From: Candidatus Planktophila sp.
GTDB taxonomy: Bacteria; Actinomycetota; Actinomycetes; Nanopelagicales; Nanopelagicaceae
DNA: 64,000 bases
Assembly (NCBI GenBank): GCA_017858325.1
Contig: JAFMBT010000005.1
Location: 1 to 64,000, forward strand
Reading direction: 5' to 3'
Under the pieces are notes generated by a model. That model was not told where the DNA came from. It searched no databases and was given only the letters and a program-made list of their open reading frames with translations. The position numbers and the translations under genes were made by a program. Below are positions 1 through 9,934 of this stretch, piece after piece. Every line of letters starts with the position of its first letter. Within the stretch, counting starts at the first letter, position 1.

Positions 1-13
1 TAGGTCGTTCGGA

Positions 14-514
14 TTAAAAACCAGTCTTCTTCTTAGTATTTAATTGAGAGCCTTTTTTCTTAGCCTCTTCATTGATCGTCTTAAGGCCCTGCTCCACTTT
101 CGCTGAAATGGTTGAGTTAGAGACGCCCAGAATTCTCGCTGCTAATAAGGCGGCATTCTTGGCATTACCAATTCCAACAGTTGCAACGGGCACTCCCGCA
201 GGCATCTGAACTATTGAGAGAAGTGAATCCATGCCATCGAGATGAGTGAGCGCTACCGGCACACCAATCACTGGAAGTGTTGTCAGGGATGCAACCATCC
301 CGGGAAGATGGGCAGCTCCGCCAGCTCCTGCAATGATCACCTTAAAGCCGGCTGCAACCGCGCCTTGTGCAAATGCCATCATCTCAGTTGGCATACGATG
401 GGCGCTGACGACCTCTGCAGTATATGAGATTCCTAGTGCGTCAAGAGCATTCGCCGCTTTAGCCATTACTGGCCAATCTGAATCTGAACCCATGATGATT
501 GCTACATCACTCAT
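14..514 (-). CDS. purE: N5-carboxyaminoimidazole ribonucleotide mutase PurE
   Basis: PurE (166 aa) moves the carboxylate of N5-CAIR to carbon 4, giving CAIR in de novo purine synthesis. It is the short class I form: an N-terminal GSDSD phosphate-binding motif, the SAHR segment of the active site and a [11 protein letters not shown] motif are all present. The open frame extends one codon upstream (TTG), but the ATG at 514 is preceded by GGAGAAG on the minus strand and fits the family N-terminus. It overlaps the end of purK by a few bases, so the two are translationally coupled in a birA-purK-purE operon. Nothing is missing compared with the usual 160-170 aa length. Confidence 0.97.
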   Translation of the reverse strand: MSDVAIIMGSDSDWPVMAKAANALDALGISYTAEVVSAHRMPTEMMAFAQGAVAAGFKVIIAGAGGAAHLPGMVASLTTLPVIGVPVALTHLDGMDSLLSIVQMPAGVPVATVGIGNAKNAALLAARILGVSNSTISAKVEQGLKTINEEAKKKGSQLNTKKKTGF

Positions 515-1619
515 CAACTTCTCCGCTCATGTAGTCACATGCATGTTCAATTAACTCCTCTAAGTGTAGAAGATCTTTACCCAGCGCCGTGACATGACCG
601 ATCTTGCGACCTGGGCGCACCTCCTTCATATATTGATGAATCTTCAGCTCTGGATTTCGAGCCATGAGATGTAGATATGGGCGATACATATCCGTCTTAT
701 CTCCCCCAAGAATATTTCCGATCACGGCAAGGTGTGCGCGCATAGTTGTTTCACCTAGCGGGAGATCTAGAATCGCTCTCAGGTGCTGTTCGAATTGGCT
801 TGTAACAGATCCTTCAATCGTCCAATGTCCAGAATTGTGTGGGCGCATAGCAAGTTCATTGATAAAGATATCTTCTCCTTTAACAAAGAACTCAACAGCC
901 ATCACGCCGACTAGTCCGACTTTCTGGGCGATGGCTATGGCTAATGCGGCGGCCTTTTCTGCAACGATCTGGCTAATTGATTGTGCGGGGGTAATAGTTC
1001 TTACACAAATCCCATTTTCTTGAACGGTATGTGTTACCGCCCACGTGCTTACTTGACCATGTGGTGATCGCGCGACCATGACTGCAATTTCGCAATTAAA
1101 ATCAATAAGTTCTTCAATGAGCAACTGTGGATTACGTATAAGTACTTCAGCGAGCATTTCTTTATCAGAAATTTTCCAGACACCTCTGCCGTCATACCCA
1201 CCAGAGATAGCCTTTGCGATAACTGGAAAGGCGCTCACTTTCTCTGCATTATCGATAATGGACCATTGTGGTGAAGGAAGATCCTTGAGAAAGTTTCGCA
1301 TGGCGCCTTTATCTTGAGAGTAGATAAATGCAGTTGAAGGTGGGTAGATACGAACTCCTGCCGCCTCAAGCCCCTTGATTATCGATAGCGGAATCAATTC
1401 GTGCTCAAAGGTGACAACATCACAGTGACGCGCAAAATCTAGAACCTCCTGAAGGTTTTTATAATCACCAATGACGTGATCACAGATTTGCGCGGCGCTA
1501 TCATCCTTGCTCTGTGCAAAAAGTTTGAGGGTAACTCCTAGCGCGATTGCGGGAGCTACGCTCATACGAGCGAGTTGACCTGCTCCAATAATTCCTACGA
1601 TAGGAAAACGACTCTTCAC
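507..1619 (-). CDS. purK: N5-carboxyaminoimidazole ribonucleotide synthase PurK
   Basis: PurK (370 aa) is an ATP-grasp enzyme that carboxylates aminoimidazole ribonucleotide with bicarbonate and ATP to N5-CAIR, the substrate of PurE encoded just downstream. The N-terminus has the GxGQLARM nucleotide-binding start (GAGQLARM). The central ATP-grasp part contains [10 protein letters not shown], and the metal-binding end reads [13 protein letters not shown], all diagnostic. Length is normal. It begins four bases after the birA stop and overlaps purE, so it is the middle gene of a three-gene minus-strand operon whose only visible promoter is in front of birA. Confidence 0.97.
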   Translation of the reverse strand: MKSRFPIVGIIGAGQLARMSVAPAIALGVTLKLFAQSKDDSAAQICDHVIGDYKNLQEVLDFARHCDVVTFEHELIPLSIIKGLEAAGVRIYPPSTAFIYSQDKGAMRNFLKDLPSPQWSIIDNAEKVSAFPVIAKAISGGYDGRGVWKISDKEMLAEVLIRNPQLLIEELIDFNCEIAVMVARSPHGQVSTWAVTHTVQENGICVRTITPAQSISQIVAEKAAALAIAIAQKVGLVGVMAVEFFVKGEDIFINELAMRPHNSGHWTIEGSVTSQFEQHLRAILDLPLGETTMRAHLAVIGNILGGDKTDMYRPYLHLMARNPELKIHQYMKEVRPGRKIGHVTALGKDLLHLEELIEHACDYMSGEVDE

Positions 1620-1623
1620 CTTC

Positions 1624-2385
1624 TTATCGTAGATGAATTACATCCCCTACTGAAACGACCTGGCCATCATCGAGATTGAGCCGGCCTTGTTCATCAATTG
1701 AGATTGCCGTGGCAAGGATCTCTCGTCCACCGGGCAGCTCGATACGAACATCACTAAGGATGGTGGCTGAGAGGTCGAGATAACGATCCAAGAAGGATTC
1801 CCCTAGATCCCAGTGGCTAAAGTCGCTCTCCAACGAATTGAGAATCATTGAAAGTAAAAGATTGCGATCAAGGTTTGACACACCCGCTAGGCCGAGTGAT
1901 GTTGCGCTTTCCAGCGGGAGTTCCTGGGCTGACATCGAAACATTAATGCCGATACCAATGATCACACCCTCACCATGAACAGTTGAAATGATTCCACCAA
2001 CTTTTTTCTCGTTGATAAGTAAATCATTTGGCCACTTAATCGAGATTCCAGCATTCACTTTATTTAAAGTTTCTGCAATAGATATACCCGCCAATAGCGG
2101 GAGAAAGCCCCACTCTGTGCGCGATTTTTGCGGAGTGAGATAAAGTGAAAATAAAAGTGCGGTAGATGCGGGTGCAGAAAAAGTTCGATCTAATCGCCCA
2201 CGGCCTGCACTCTGAAAATTTGCAACAATGACATCACCGCTGTGTGCATCTCCTGAGTTAATTTTTTCTGCCAAATCTTCTTGGGTTGATGTCGTGAGAT
2301 CAACCACGCTTACTCGCCAGTAGTGCGACAATGTGGCAGCGATCTGACTCGGATCTAGTGGCGCTCGTGGCATATCCATACCCAT
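1624..2385 (-). CDS. birA: Biotin--[acetyl-CoA-carboxylase] ligase BirA
   Basis: BirA (about 253 aa) activates biotin as biotinyl-AMP and attaches it to the biotin-carrier lysine of AccA, encoded in the divergent operon. The catalytic motifs are visible: SAGRGR (biotinyl-AMP loop), IKWPNDLLI and KVGGI, then a small C-terminal SH3-like domain. There is no N-terminal helix-turn-helix, so this is a class I ligase without a repressor domain. The open frame reaches 2421, overlapping accD; I chose the ATG at 2385 because a TACGGT -10 motif ends 7 bases before it, predicting a leaderless mRNA. Two further in-frame ATGs (2379, 2373) are possible. purK and purE follow directly. Confidence 0.93.
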   Translation of the reverse strand: MGMDMPRAPLDPSQIAATLSHYWRVSVVDLTTSTQEDLAEKINSGDAHSGDVIVANFQSAGRGRLDRTFSAPASTALLFSLYLTPQKSRTEWGFLPLLAGISIAETLNKVNAGISIKWPNDLLINEKKVGGIISTVHGEGVIIGIGINVSMSAQELPLESATSLGLAGVSNLDRNLLLSMILNSLESDFSHWDLGESFLDRYLDLSATILSDVRIELPGGREILATAISIDEQGRLNLDDGQVVSVGDVIHLR

Positions 2386-2391
2386 GGCTAG

Positions 2392-2398
2392 TACCGTA
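2392..2398. promoter_or_regulatory. Shared bidirectional -10 element (birA / accD)
   Basis: The heptamer TACCGTA reads as a -10 (TANNNT) on both strands. On plus, TACCGT is at 2392-2397, followed by 6 bases and the accD ATG at 2404. On minus, TACGGT is at 2398-2393, followed by 7 bases and the birA ATG at 2385. No Shine-Dalgarno lies in front of either ATG and no good -35 is seen on either strand. Both transcripts would therefore start at or within a base or two of their ATG. This is a sequence-based prediction. Confidence 0.6.
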
Positions 2399-2403
2399 TA
2401 GAC

Positions 2404-3975
2404 ATGAGCCCCGATCTGCACACCACTTCAGGAAAAATTGACGATCTTCGCGAAAAAATTGAAGAGGCGATACATGCTGGCTCGGCTAGAGCAGTTGAGA
2501 AGCAGCATGCCAAGGGCAAGCATACGGCGCGTGAGCGTATTGAGATGCTTGTAGATACCGATTCATTTACTGAAATCGATGAGTTTGCGCGCCATCGCTC
2601 GACCCAGTTTGGGATGGAAAAAACACGCCCATATGGTGATGGTGTTGTGATCGGTACGGCAACAGTTGATGGCAGACCTATCGCACTCTACTCGCAAGAC
2701 TTTACCGTCTTTGGGGGAAGCCTCGGAGAAGTCCATGCTGACAAAATTGTAAAGATCGCAGAGTTCGCATTGAAAAGTGGAATTCCTCTTATTGGCATCA
2801 ATGATTCTGGTGGAGCAAGAATTCAAGAAGGTGTTGCCTCGCTCAATGGATATGGAAAAATCTTCCGACTCAACACTCGGTCGTCGGGTGTGATTCCACA
2901 AATTTCTCTCATTCTTGGGCCATGTGCCGGCGGATCGGCGTACTCCCCCGCACTTACCGACTTCACCATCATGGTGAAAGAGACTTCAAATATGTTTATC
3001 ACTGGTCCTGAAGTTATCAAGACTGTAACTGGTGAAGATGTTGGTATGGAAGAACTTGGTGGCGCTCTTACCCACAATACTAAATCTGGTAATGCTCACT
3101 ACATGGCTGAATCTGAGGCTGACGCTATTGATTATGTAAAGGCTCTTCTCTCCTACCTTCCATCAAATAACATGGACGGCTCTCCAGTACTTCCACCGAC
3201 CCAGACATTGGCTAAGAGCGCGGGTGACATCGCACTGAACACACTTATTCCTGACTCACCTAACCAACCGTACGATATGAAATCACTGATTGAAACGTTG
3301 GTAGATGAAGGTGAATTTCTAGAGATTCACTCTCTCTATGCACCAAACATTGTTGTGGGATTTGCACGTATCGAAGGTCAATCAATTGGAATAATCGCAA
3401 ACCAGCCCTCTGCCCTAGCTGGAACGTTGGATATTAACTCCAGCGAAAAAGCAGCACGATTCCTTCGCTTCTGTGATGCATTCAATATTCCAATACTTAC
3501 TTTGGTAGATGTTCCAGGTTTTCTCCCTGGAACAGAACAAGAGTGGAACGGCATTATTCGACGTGGTGCAAAACTACTCTACGCCTACGCAGAGGCCTCG
3601 GTCCCACTTGTTACCTTAATTACTCGCAAAGCCTACGGTGGTGCCTTTATCGTGATGGGATCTAAATACTTAGGTAGTGATATCAATTTTGCTTGGCCGA
3701 CCGCTGAAATTGCTGTGATGGGTGCACAGGGTGCCGTCAACGTTCTCTACCGCGGTGAGCTTGCTAAATCTGATGATCCAGAAAATCTCAGGCAAGAATT
3801 GATTACTGAGTACACCGAAACGCTTTCAAATCCTTACGCAGCTGCTGAACGAGGCACAATCGATTCAGTGATCGAGCCAGAAGATTCACGCGCGTATATC
3901 ACCAAAGCTTTCCGTACTCTTAAAACTAAGCGCGATATTCTTCCTGCCCGCAAACATGGAAATATTCCACTGTAA
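2404..3975 (+). CDS. accD: Acyl-CoA carboxylase carboxyltransferase beta subunit (AccD5/PccB type)
   Basis: This 523-aa protein is the carboxyltransferase subunit of a biotin-dependent acyl-CoA (acetyl/propionyl-CoA) carboxylase; it transfers CO2 from carboxybiotin to the acyl-CoA. It has the N- and C-terminal crotonase-like halves of the AccD/PccB family, with [11 protein letters not shown] and [13 protein letters not shown] (acyl-CoA/oxyanion region) and [13 protein letters not shown] plus KAYGGAF in the second half. Length is typical. The ATG follows a TACCGT -10 at six bases with no ribosome-binding site, pointing to leaderless translation. Its stop overlaps the accE start as TAATG. The order accD-accE-maf-accA is the common actinobacterial arrangement. 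Confidence 0.96.
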   Translation: MSPDLHTTSGKIDDLREKIEEAIHAGSARAVEKQHAKGKHTARERIEMLVDTDSFTEIDEFARHRSTQFGMEKTRPYGDGVVIGTATVDGRPIALYSQDFTVFGGSLGEVHADKIVKIAEFALKSGIPLIGINDSGGARIQEGVASLNGYGKIFRLNTRSSGVIPQISLILGPCAGGSAYSPALTDFTIMVKETSNMFITGPEVIKTVTGEDVGMEELGGALTHNTKSGNAHYMAESEADAIDYVKALLSYLPSNNMDGSPVLPPTQTLAKSAGDIALNTLIPDSPNQPYDMKSLIETLVDEGEFLEIHSLYAPNIVVGFARIEGQSIGIIANQPSALAGTLDINSSEKAARFLRFCDAFNIPILTLVDVPGFLPGTEQEWNGIIRRGAKLLYAYAEASVPLVTLITRKAYGGAFIVMGSKYLGSDINFAWPTAEIAVMGAQGAVNVLYRGELAKSDDPENLRQELITEYTETLSNPYAAAERGTIDSVIEPEDSRAYITKAFRTLKTKRDILPARKHGNIPL

Positions 3976-4157
3976 TGAAATTTTCGATTACTTCTGGAAA
4001 CCCCACACCTGAAGAGCTAGAAGTTTTGCAGTTAGCTCTTGCTGATCAAAAGCCAGCGGTTCTCAAGGCAGTTGTGAAGCGAAGCGTCTTTGGCTTGCCT
4101 CAACTGCGCCAGCCACTTCCCCATCAAATTACATTCGGTGCAAGGAAATTTGATTAG
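3975..4157 (+). CDS. accE: Acyl-CoA carboxylase epsilon subunit (AccE-like)
   Basis: A 60-aa protein lying between accD and maf, where actinobacteria encode the small epsilon subunit that binds AccD and stimulates the carboxylase. The family feature visible is GNPTPEELEVLQLAL near the N-terminus (the NPTxEELA block). The remainder is basic and ends without the tryptophan motif often seen at the C-terminus, so the family match rests on one block plus position. It starts inside the accD stop (TAATG) and ends directly before the maf ATG, so it is part of one transcript. Confidence 0.8.
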   Translation: MKFSITSGNPTPEELEVLQLALADQKPAVLKAVVKRSVFGLPQLRQPLPHQITFGARKFD

Positions 4158-4760
4158 ATGCCAAGAATAGTTCTTGCTTCACAATCGACTTCACGTAAGC
4201 GCTTACTCGTTGATGCCGGCCTCTCTCCCACAATCATCGTCAGCAACGTTGATGAGGAGACCGAATTCTTCAACACGATGAGTCCAGCAGATATGGTGAT
4301 TGCTTTAGCAATCTCCAAGGCTCACACAGTAAGAGAGCTGATTGATTATCCAGCAATTATCATCGGCTGTGATTCAACCTTTGATGTTGATGGAATCTCT
4401 TTCGGAAAACCAGGTACCGCGGCAATCGCAATTGAGCGAGCCCGAGCAATTAGCGGCCGAAGTGGTCTGCTGCACACTGGTCATTGCATTATCGATACAG
4501 ATAAAGGAGTTGAGATTGCAGATCGTGTGACTACCAAGGTGACATTTTCGATAATGACTGATGAAGAGATCCAGGATTACATTGATTCGGGAGAGCCGCT
4601 TCACGTTGCTGGTGGCTTCACTCTCGATGGTTTCGGATCTCCATTCATCCCTAGCATCGAAGGCGATTACACAAATGTTGTGGGTATCTCTATGCCATTT
4701 TTAAGAAGTGCGATAAAGCAGCTGGGATATACGTGGCCTCAGGTTAAGGAAATGTCATGA
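4158..4760 (+). CDS. maf: Maf-family nucleoside triphosphate pyrophosphatase
   Basis: Maf-family protein (200 aa), a house-cleaning pyrophosphatase that hydrolyses non-canonical or selected nucleoside triphosphates to the monophosphate. The N-terminal [11 protein letters not shown] motif (ASxSxxR-LL) and the internal [10 protein letters not shown] and GKPGTAA segments match the family. Mid-protein [15 protein letters not shown] and GGFTLDGFG complete the active site. It starts immediately after accE without a gap and overlaps accA by ATGA. Embedding among carboxylase genes is the normal actinobacterial order and probably reflects co-transcription rather than shared function. Confidence 0.93.
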   Translation: MPRIVLASQSTSRKRLLVDAGLSPTIIVSNVDEETEFFNTMSPADMVIALAISKAHTVRELIDYPAIIIGCDSTFDVDGISFGKPGTAAIAIERARAISGRSGLLHTGHCIIDTDKGVEIADRVTTKVTFSIMTDEEIQDYIDSGEPLHVAGGFTLDGFGSPFIPSIEGDYTNVVGISMPFLRSAIKQLGYTWPQVKEMS

Positions 4761-6475
4761 AACGGGTATTGGTAGCCAATCGTGGAGAGATTGCGGTACG
4801 AGTAATTCGGGCTTGTAAAGATCACGGCCTAGAAAGTGTTGCTATCTACTCTGAAGAAGATCGAAGCGCTCTCCACGCGAAAGCTGCAGATTTCGCTTAT
4901 TCACTCAATGGGGTAAGTGCAAAAGATACATACCTCGATATAGAAAAAATCATCTCTCTTGCTAAGAAATCTGGAGCCGATGCCGTTCATCCGGGTTATG
5001 GCTTTCTCTCTGAGAATGCCCACTTTGCCCAGGCAGTAATCGATGCAGGACTCATCTGGATCGGACCACCTCCTGCTGCAATTAGCGCCTTAGGTGACAA
5101 AGTTTCGGCTAGACGAATTGCTGCCAAGGTCGGCGCACCACTAGTTGCAGGAACAACTGATCCAGTCTCTCACCATGATGATGTTATTGCCTTTGCGAAA
5201 GAACATGGACTTCCAATTGCAATTAAAGCCGCATTCGGTGGTGGTGGACGCGGGCTGAAGGTCGCACACACTATTGAGGAAATCCCCGAACTATTCGCAT
5301 CTGCGGTACGTGAAGCTATTACTGGCTTTGGTCGCGGTGAATGCTTCGTGGAGCGATACCTTGATAAACCTCGCCATGTTGAGACTCAAGTCCTTGTTGA
5401 TCAACGCTCGAACGCTGTTGTGATTAGTACTCGTGATTGCTCACTGCAACGTCGCCATCAAAAACTCGTAGAAGAAGCGCCTGCTCCCTTTCTTTCACAA
5501 GCACAAGTAGATGAGCTCTACCGATCAAGTAAGGCGATCATGAAAGAAGCTGGCTACGTTGGGGCTGGAACGTGCGAATTTCTGATAGGGCAAGATGGCA
5601 CAATTTCATTCCTTGAAGTAAATACGCGTCTTCAGGTAGAACATCCTGTCTCTGAAGAAGTTACTGGTATTGATCTTGTGCGTGAGCAATTTAGAATTGC
5701 AGCAGGTGAGGCGCTTGGATTTGAAGATCCAATTATTCGCGGACATAGCATCGAGTTTAGAATCAATGGTGAGGATCCGGGACGCTCATTTTTACCAGCG
5801 CCGGGTCGAATCACCTCATGGTCTGCCCCATCGGGACCTGGCGTGCGCGTCGATGCAGGATTTCAAGGTGGAGATGAAATTGGCGGAAACTTCGATTCGT
5901 TATTAGCAAAACTTGTTGTGACGGGTGCGACGAGAGCGCAAGCTATTGAGCGAGCACGACGAGCACTCGCTGAGTTCACAATCGAAGGACTTCCTACCGC
6001 TCTCCCTTTCCACCGGGCCATTGTTGAAGATCCTGCATTTACCCAGAATTTCAAGATTTATACCAGCTATATTGAAAATGAGTTCAACAATCAGATTCCA
6101 GCATTTACATATCAGGTTCAAGAGCGAGAGTCACAACCTGCAGCTCAATCACTTGTTGCTGAAGTCAATGGAAAGCGATTTGGAATTAAGGTTCATACCC
6201 CCGCACCGATTATCAAGCGTCGCCGCGCAAAGCAATCATCTATTGGTGCTGCTGCTGGAACAGCGCTGACAAGTCCGATGCAGGGAACTGTTGTAAAGGT
6301 TGCGGTGGAAGAAGGTGCCACTGTTCAAGCGGGAGATTTAATTATTGTCATTGAAGCGATGAAGATGGAGCAGCCACTGAATGCTCACAAGAGTGGTGTA
6401 GTTAAGAATCTCACAGTGGTCATTGGTGAGACGGTAGCAAGTGCTGCAACTCTGTGCGACATCATCGATCTATGA
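4757..6475 (+). CDS. accA: Acyl-CoA carboxylase alpha subunit: biotin carboxylase plus BCCP (AccA3 type)
   Basis: A 572-aa fusion of biotin carboxylase and biotin carboxyl carrier. The N-terminal carboxylase part begins [17 protein letters not shown], carries the glycine-rich ATP-grasp loop [11 protein letters not shown], the [11 protein letters not shown] segment and [12 protein letters not shown], all diagnostic. The C-terminal carrier domain contains EAMKMEQP, with the biotinyl lysine near residue 536, the substrate of BirA encoded upstream on the other strand. With AccD and AccE it forms the acyl-CoA carboxylase making malonyl- and/or methylmalonyl-CoA. It overlaps maf by four bases. Length is typical of actinobacterial AccA3 (about 590 aa). 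Confidence 0.96.
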   Translation: MKRVLVANRGEIAVRVIRACKDHGLESVAIYSEEDRSALHAKAADFAYSLNGVSAKDTYLDIEKIISLAKKSGADAVHPGYGFLSENAHFAQAVIDAGLIWIGPPPAAISALGDKVSARRIAAKVGAPLVAGTTDPVSHHDDVIAFAKEHGLPIAIKAAFGGGGRGLKVAHTIEEIPELFASAVREAITGFGRGECFVERYLDKPRHVETQVLVDQRSNAVVISTRDCSLQRRHQKLVEEAPAPFLSQAQVDELYRSSKAIMKEAGYVGAGTCEFLIGQDGTISFLEVNTRLQVEHPVSEEVTGIDLVREQFRIAAGEALGFEDPIIRGHSIEFRINGEDPGRSFLPAPGRITSWSAPSGPGVRVDAGFQGGDEIGGNFDSLLAKLVVTGATRAQAIERARRALAEFTIEGLPTALPFHRAIVEDPAFTQNFKIYTSYIENEFNNQIPAFTYQVQERESQPAAQSLVAEVNGKRFGIKVHTPAPIIKRRRAKQSSIGAAAGTALTSPMQGTVVKVAVEEGATVQAGDLIIVIEAMKMEQPLNAHKSGVVKNLTVVIGETVASAATLCDIIDL

Positions 6476-6487
6476 CATTATTCGGGC

Positions 6488-7318
6488 ATGACATCAACTG
6501 ATTTGCTCTATACCGATCCGCTTGAAGCCGCCACTCGTGCGGCAGCAGAGATTGCATCACGAACTGGGGTGGCTTCTCACGATATCGCTTTGGTGATGGG
6601 ATCAGGTTGGGTTGGCGCGGTTGATGCACTTGGCACACCAGCATATGAATGTAGCGCTGAAGAGATAGCAGGATTTCTTCCACCTGCAGTTGAGGGTCAC
6701 TCAGGAAAAATTCGCTCATATGCCATTAACGATGGCAACCGCGTGATTAATGCACTTGTCTTCTTGGGACGTACACATCTGTACGAGGGAAAGGGTATGG
6801 AGCCCGTAGTTCATGGAGTGAGAACAGCCGTCAAGGCTGGATGCAAGGTCGTTATCTTAACTAATGCATGTGGCGGGATTAATACTGCGTATCAGGTGGG
6901 GCAGCCTGTGCTCATTCGAGATCACATCTCCCTTACCGCGCAGTCACCACTAGTTGGTGCAACTTTCATTGATCTCACCGACCTTTACAGCAAACGTATT
7001 CGCTCGATCATGAGGTCAGCCGACTCATCGCTACAAGAAGGTGTCTACGTTCACTGGCGCGGCCCAACCTATGAAACTCCAGCAGAAATTCATATGATGA
7101 GGACCATTGGTGCAGATCTTGTTGGAATGTCTACCGTTCCGGAAGCGATCGCCGCGCACGCTCTCGGTGCTGAGGTATTAGGAATATCTCTAGTAACCAA
7201 TGCAGCTGCTGGGGTCACCGGTGAAAAACTCAGCCATGAAGAGGTAATCGCAGCGGGCAAAGCGGCGGCAAGCTCGATGGGTGAATTGATTAAAAAAACT
7301 ATTCCACAGATAATTTAG
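6488..7318 (+). CDS. punA: Purine nucleoside phosphorylase (trimeric, low-molecular-mass type)
   Basis: This 276-aa enzyme cleaves guanosine/inosine with phosphate to base plus ribose-1-phosphate. Family motifs are VMGSGWVGAVDALG near the N-terminus (phosphate loop), TNACGGINTAY, RDHISLT, GPTYETPAE and MSTVPEAIAA, then VTNAAAG (purine-binding Asn). The length fits the trimeric PNP-II family. It sits 12 bases after accA and 21 bases before a PGM2/PmmB-type mutase. The pair could convert nucleosides to base plus ribose-5-phosphate. No strong ribosome-binding site is visible, and I see no separate promoter. Confidence 0.94.
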   Translation: MTSTDLLYTDPLEAATRAAAEIASRTGVASHDIALVMGSGWVGAVDALGTPAYECSAEEIAGFLPPAVEGHSGKIRSYAINDGNRVINALVFLGRTHLYEGKGMEPVVHGVRTAVKAGCKVVILTNACGGINTAYQVGQPVLIRDHISLTAQSPLVGATFIDLTDLYSKRIRSIMRSADSSLQEGVYVHWRGPTYETPAEIHMMRTIGADLVGMSTVPEAIAAHALGAEVLGISLVTNAAAGVTGEKLSHEEVIAAGKAAASSMGELIKKTIPQII

Positions 7319-7339
7319 TTAAGGGTAATTGAGAAACTG

Positions 7340-8959
7340 ATGGATCTAGGGCTGAAGGCAGAAGTTACTCATTGGATCGCTGATGATCCAGACCCAGTAA
7401 CCGCATCGGCGCTACAAGCACTTCTTGATGCAGGTGATGAGAAAAAACTCCGATCTTACTTCAATGGCTTTTTAGAATTTGGAACCGCTGGTCTACGTGG
7501 ACCTAATGGACCAGGGCCATCGTGCATGAATCGCGCAGTTGTTGGAAGAACTGCCGCAGGCATTACCCAGTATATGAAAAAGCGTGGATTCAATCGTGTT
7601 GTTATTGGACGAGATGCTCGGCATGGTTCATATGAGTATGCGATAGAGAGCGCTGAAATCTTTAGTGGGGCAGGTTGTGAAGTTTTTCTCTTGCCGAGAG
7701 TGCTCCCTACCCCTGTGCTTGCCTACGCAACCAAAGCACTTAGCGCTGATATCGGAATTATGGTGACCGCTAGCCACAACCCGCCAGCAGATAATGGATA
7801 TAAAGTTTATGTTGGCCCTTCAGCTGATGGAATTTCTTATGCCAATTCTCAGATTATTACTCCAACTGATGGATTGATAGCCGATGAGATCAGAGCGATT
7901 ACAAAACTTTCAACTCAGCCTCGAGGTAGCAAGTGGAGCGTTGTCACAGAAGAGATCATCGAGGAGTACATCGCGCGCACTGCAACGCTTGGGCCTAAAC
8001 CAGGTTCCTTGAAAATCGTTTACACAGCAATGCATGGAGTAGGCACCCAGACACTGACAGAAGTTTTCGAGAAAGCAAGCTTTCCACCTCTAATTCTTGT
8101 GGCAGAACAATCAGAGCCTGACCCTGACTTTCCTACAGTTGCCTTTCCTAACCCGGAAGAACCCGGTGCGATCGATCTCGCGATTTCAACAGCCAGAGCG
8201 CACAATGCCGACTTAGTGATCGCCAATGATCCAGATGCAGATCGATGTGCAGCAGCGATAAAAGATCGCGATGGACAATGGCGAGCGCTGCGAGGAGACG
8301 AGCTTGGAGCTATTTTTGGTGAATGGATTGCCAGAACTGCTCCAACAGGAACATTTGGAAATTCAATTGTTTCATCATCTATCCTGCGAAAAATTTCTGC
8401 TCACTATGGAATTAAGTTCGAAGAGGTACTTACCGGATTTAAGTGGCTTGCCAAAATTGAAGATCTCGCCTTTGGTTACGAAGAGGCAATTGGTTACGCC
8501 GTCGACTCCGAGACGGTCAACGATAAAGATGGCATCTCAGCAGCAATCTTTCTCGCTCAGATAGCTACTACCTTGGCCGAGCAGGGCAAAGATCTCAATG
8601 ACTTACTTGATGAGGTTTGGGCTCGTCATGGATTTCATGCTACCGAACAGATTTCAATTCGAGTTGTAGATATGGGTGCAATTACCACTCTTCTCGCCCA
8701 ATTACGAACCAATCCACCACGCGAGATTGCAGCTCGCACAGTAGAAAGTATCGATGATCTTGCAGCACCCAGCGAAGGTCTTCCACCGACAGATGGTTTA
8801 CGGATCTGGCTATCTGGCGGTACCCGAATAATTATTCGCCCATCTGGGACTGAGGCAAAACTTAAATGCTATATCGAAGTAATTACCTCTGACCGAGTAA
8901 AGGCTGAAGCTGAATTATCTTCACTTCGTCAACCATTACGAGATTTTCTAGGAGCTTAG
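7340..8959 (+). CDS. pmmB: Phosphosugar mutase of the PGM2/PmmB type (phosphopentomutase or phosphohexomutase)
   Basis: A 539-aa alpha-D-phosphohexomutase-family enzyme. Visible are LEFGTAGLRG near the N-terminus, the phosphoserine loop VTASHNPPADNGYKVY, the metal loop NDPDADRCA, the sugar-binding EEAIGYAV region and the C-terminal phosphate-binding RPSGTEAKLK. Actinobacterial annotations call it phosphomannomutase PmmB, but the eukaryotic PGM2 relatives act on pentose phosphates. Being immediately downstream of purine nucleoside phosphorylase favours ribose-1-phosphate as substrate; that is inference. Its last 12 bases overlap the end of the convergent BMP-protein gene. Confidence 0.85.
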   Translation: MDLGLKAEVTHWIADDPDPVTASALQALLDAGDEKKLRSYFNGFLEFGTAGLRGPNGPGPSCMNRAVVGRTAAGITQYMKKRGFNRVVIGRDARHGSYEYAIESAEIFSGAGCEVFLLPRVLPTPVLAYATKALSADIGIMVTASHNPPADNGYKVYVGPSADGISYANSQIITPTDGLIADEIRAITKLSTQPRGSKWSVVTEEIIEEYIARTATLGPKPGSLKIVYTAMHGVGTQTLTEVFEKASFPPLILVAEQSEPDPDFPTVAFPNPEEPGAIDLAISTARAHNADLVIANDPDADRCAAAIKDRDGQWRALRGDELGAIFGEWIARTAPTGTFGNSIVSSSILRKISAHYGIKFEEVLTGFKWLAKIEDLAFGYEEAIGYAVDSETVNDKDGISAAIFLAQIATTLAEQGKDLNDLLDEVWARHGFHATEQISIRVVDMGAITTLLAQLRTNPPREIAARTVESIDDLAAPSEGLPPTDGLRIWLSGGTRIIIRPSGTEAKLKCYIEVITSDRVKAEAELSSLRQPLRDFLGA

Positions 8960-9934
8960 CTTCGATGCGGTAACACTTGCCGCATTAATCTTTGATCGCG
9001 CCGCAATTAAAGCTGGAGAGCGCAACCTTATCTCGATGCTCTTCTCTGCAATCCCGTAACGATAACCATAGACACCTAGTACTGGATCAACCTCGTCGTA
9101 AAGCCCTCCATCCGTCAAAGTCTCAGTCAATAGATCAATGAGGGCAAGATCGACTCGCTTGACTACGGTAGCAAGTAAGAATTTCTTGGAGGCGGCATCA
9201 ACTGTTAAAAACTGATCAGGTGATTGAGTGATAAGCCCTGCTGAAAATCGAGCCTTTCCTCCACGATTAGAGGTCGCAATGACTGAGAAAACATCTGTTG
9301 CTGATCCCGTTGTTGCAAGATAAATCACGTCATGACCCGACCGAAGTAGGTTTGAGGTAACAGAACTTGCAGATGCTGTAATCGCCCTATAGGTGAGAGT
9401 TATTGACTTTTTAGCCGCTCTTGCACCAGGAAGAAATCCCTTATTAAAAATTGCCTTCTGGGATGAGTACCCGATCATTGCAATTTTGCCACTTCTACTA
9501 GCTAGCGCTGCAGCATATCCAGCTAAATAAGCCCCCTGCACATCTGCAAAAACAATTGATGTAACGTTGAGTGCATCAACTGTTGCATCATTAAGAATTG
9601 CAAACTGAGTCTCAGGAAATTCTTGGGCGAGTTCCTTGAGAGTCGATGCATATCCCGTACCCACTGCAATAACTATGACGCAGCCTTTATTCACCAATAC
9701 AGTAAGGCGATCCTTGCGATCTTTTGCCTCACCTGATGTGACAGTGGTTTTAAGAGTGAATTGAAGTTTTGTAGAGGCGGCCTTTAATCCAGCCTGAGCC
9801 GCATCGTTGAAGGAATCATCTCCTGGGCCGCCCTCATCGTATGCCAGACAGATACGGTGAGACTCTGCCTGAGCCATCGAAATAGGGGCCACCAAAGAGG
9901 CTACGAGTAGCACCGAAAGAAGAATCTTCTTCAT
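8948..9934 (-). CDS. BMP-family substrate-binding protein (secreted, orphan)
   Basis: A 328-aa exported protein of the Bmp/Med/PnrA periplasmic-binding family. After a signal peptide (MKKI... to an AQA cleavage site near residue 23) comes a typical start, CLAYDEGGPGDDSFNDAAQAG, and later IGYSSQKAIFNKGFLPGA. Family members bind nucleosides or other small molecules for an ABC importer. There is no permease or ATPase gene beside it, and there is no lipobox cysteine, unlike most family members. Purine salvage enzymes are encoded convergently next door, which fits a nucleoside ligand, but this is inference. It follows trpS on the same strand with overlapping ends. Confidence 0.85.
   Translation of the reverse strand: MKKILLSVLLVASLVAPISMAQAESHRICLAYDEGGPGDDSFNDAAQAGLKAASTKLQFTLKTTVTSGEAKDRKDRLTVLVNKGCVIVIAVGTGYASTLKELAQEFPETQFAILNDATVDALNVTSIVFADVQGAYLAGYAAALASRSGKIAMIGYSSQKAIFNKGFLPGARAAKKSITLTYRAITASASSVTSNLLRSGHDVIYLATTGSATDVFSVIATSNRGGKARFSAGLITQSPDQFLTVDAASKKFLLATVVKRVDLALIDLLTETLTDGGLYDEVDPVLGVYGYRYGIAEKSIEIRLRSPALIAARSKINAASVTASKLSS

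Noticed and set aside
246-554. Plus-strand open frame across purE
   Set aside because: It lies antisense to a clear purE, has no family motif and no ribosome-binding site; shadow frame.
5925-6269. Plus-strand 114-codon frame within accA
   Set aside because: Same strand but different frame from a fully convincing biotin carboxylase; composition is that of an out-of-frame translation.
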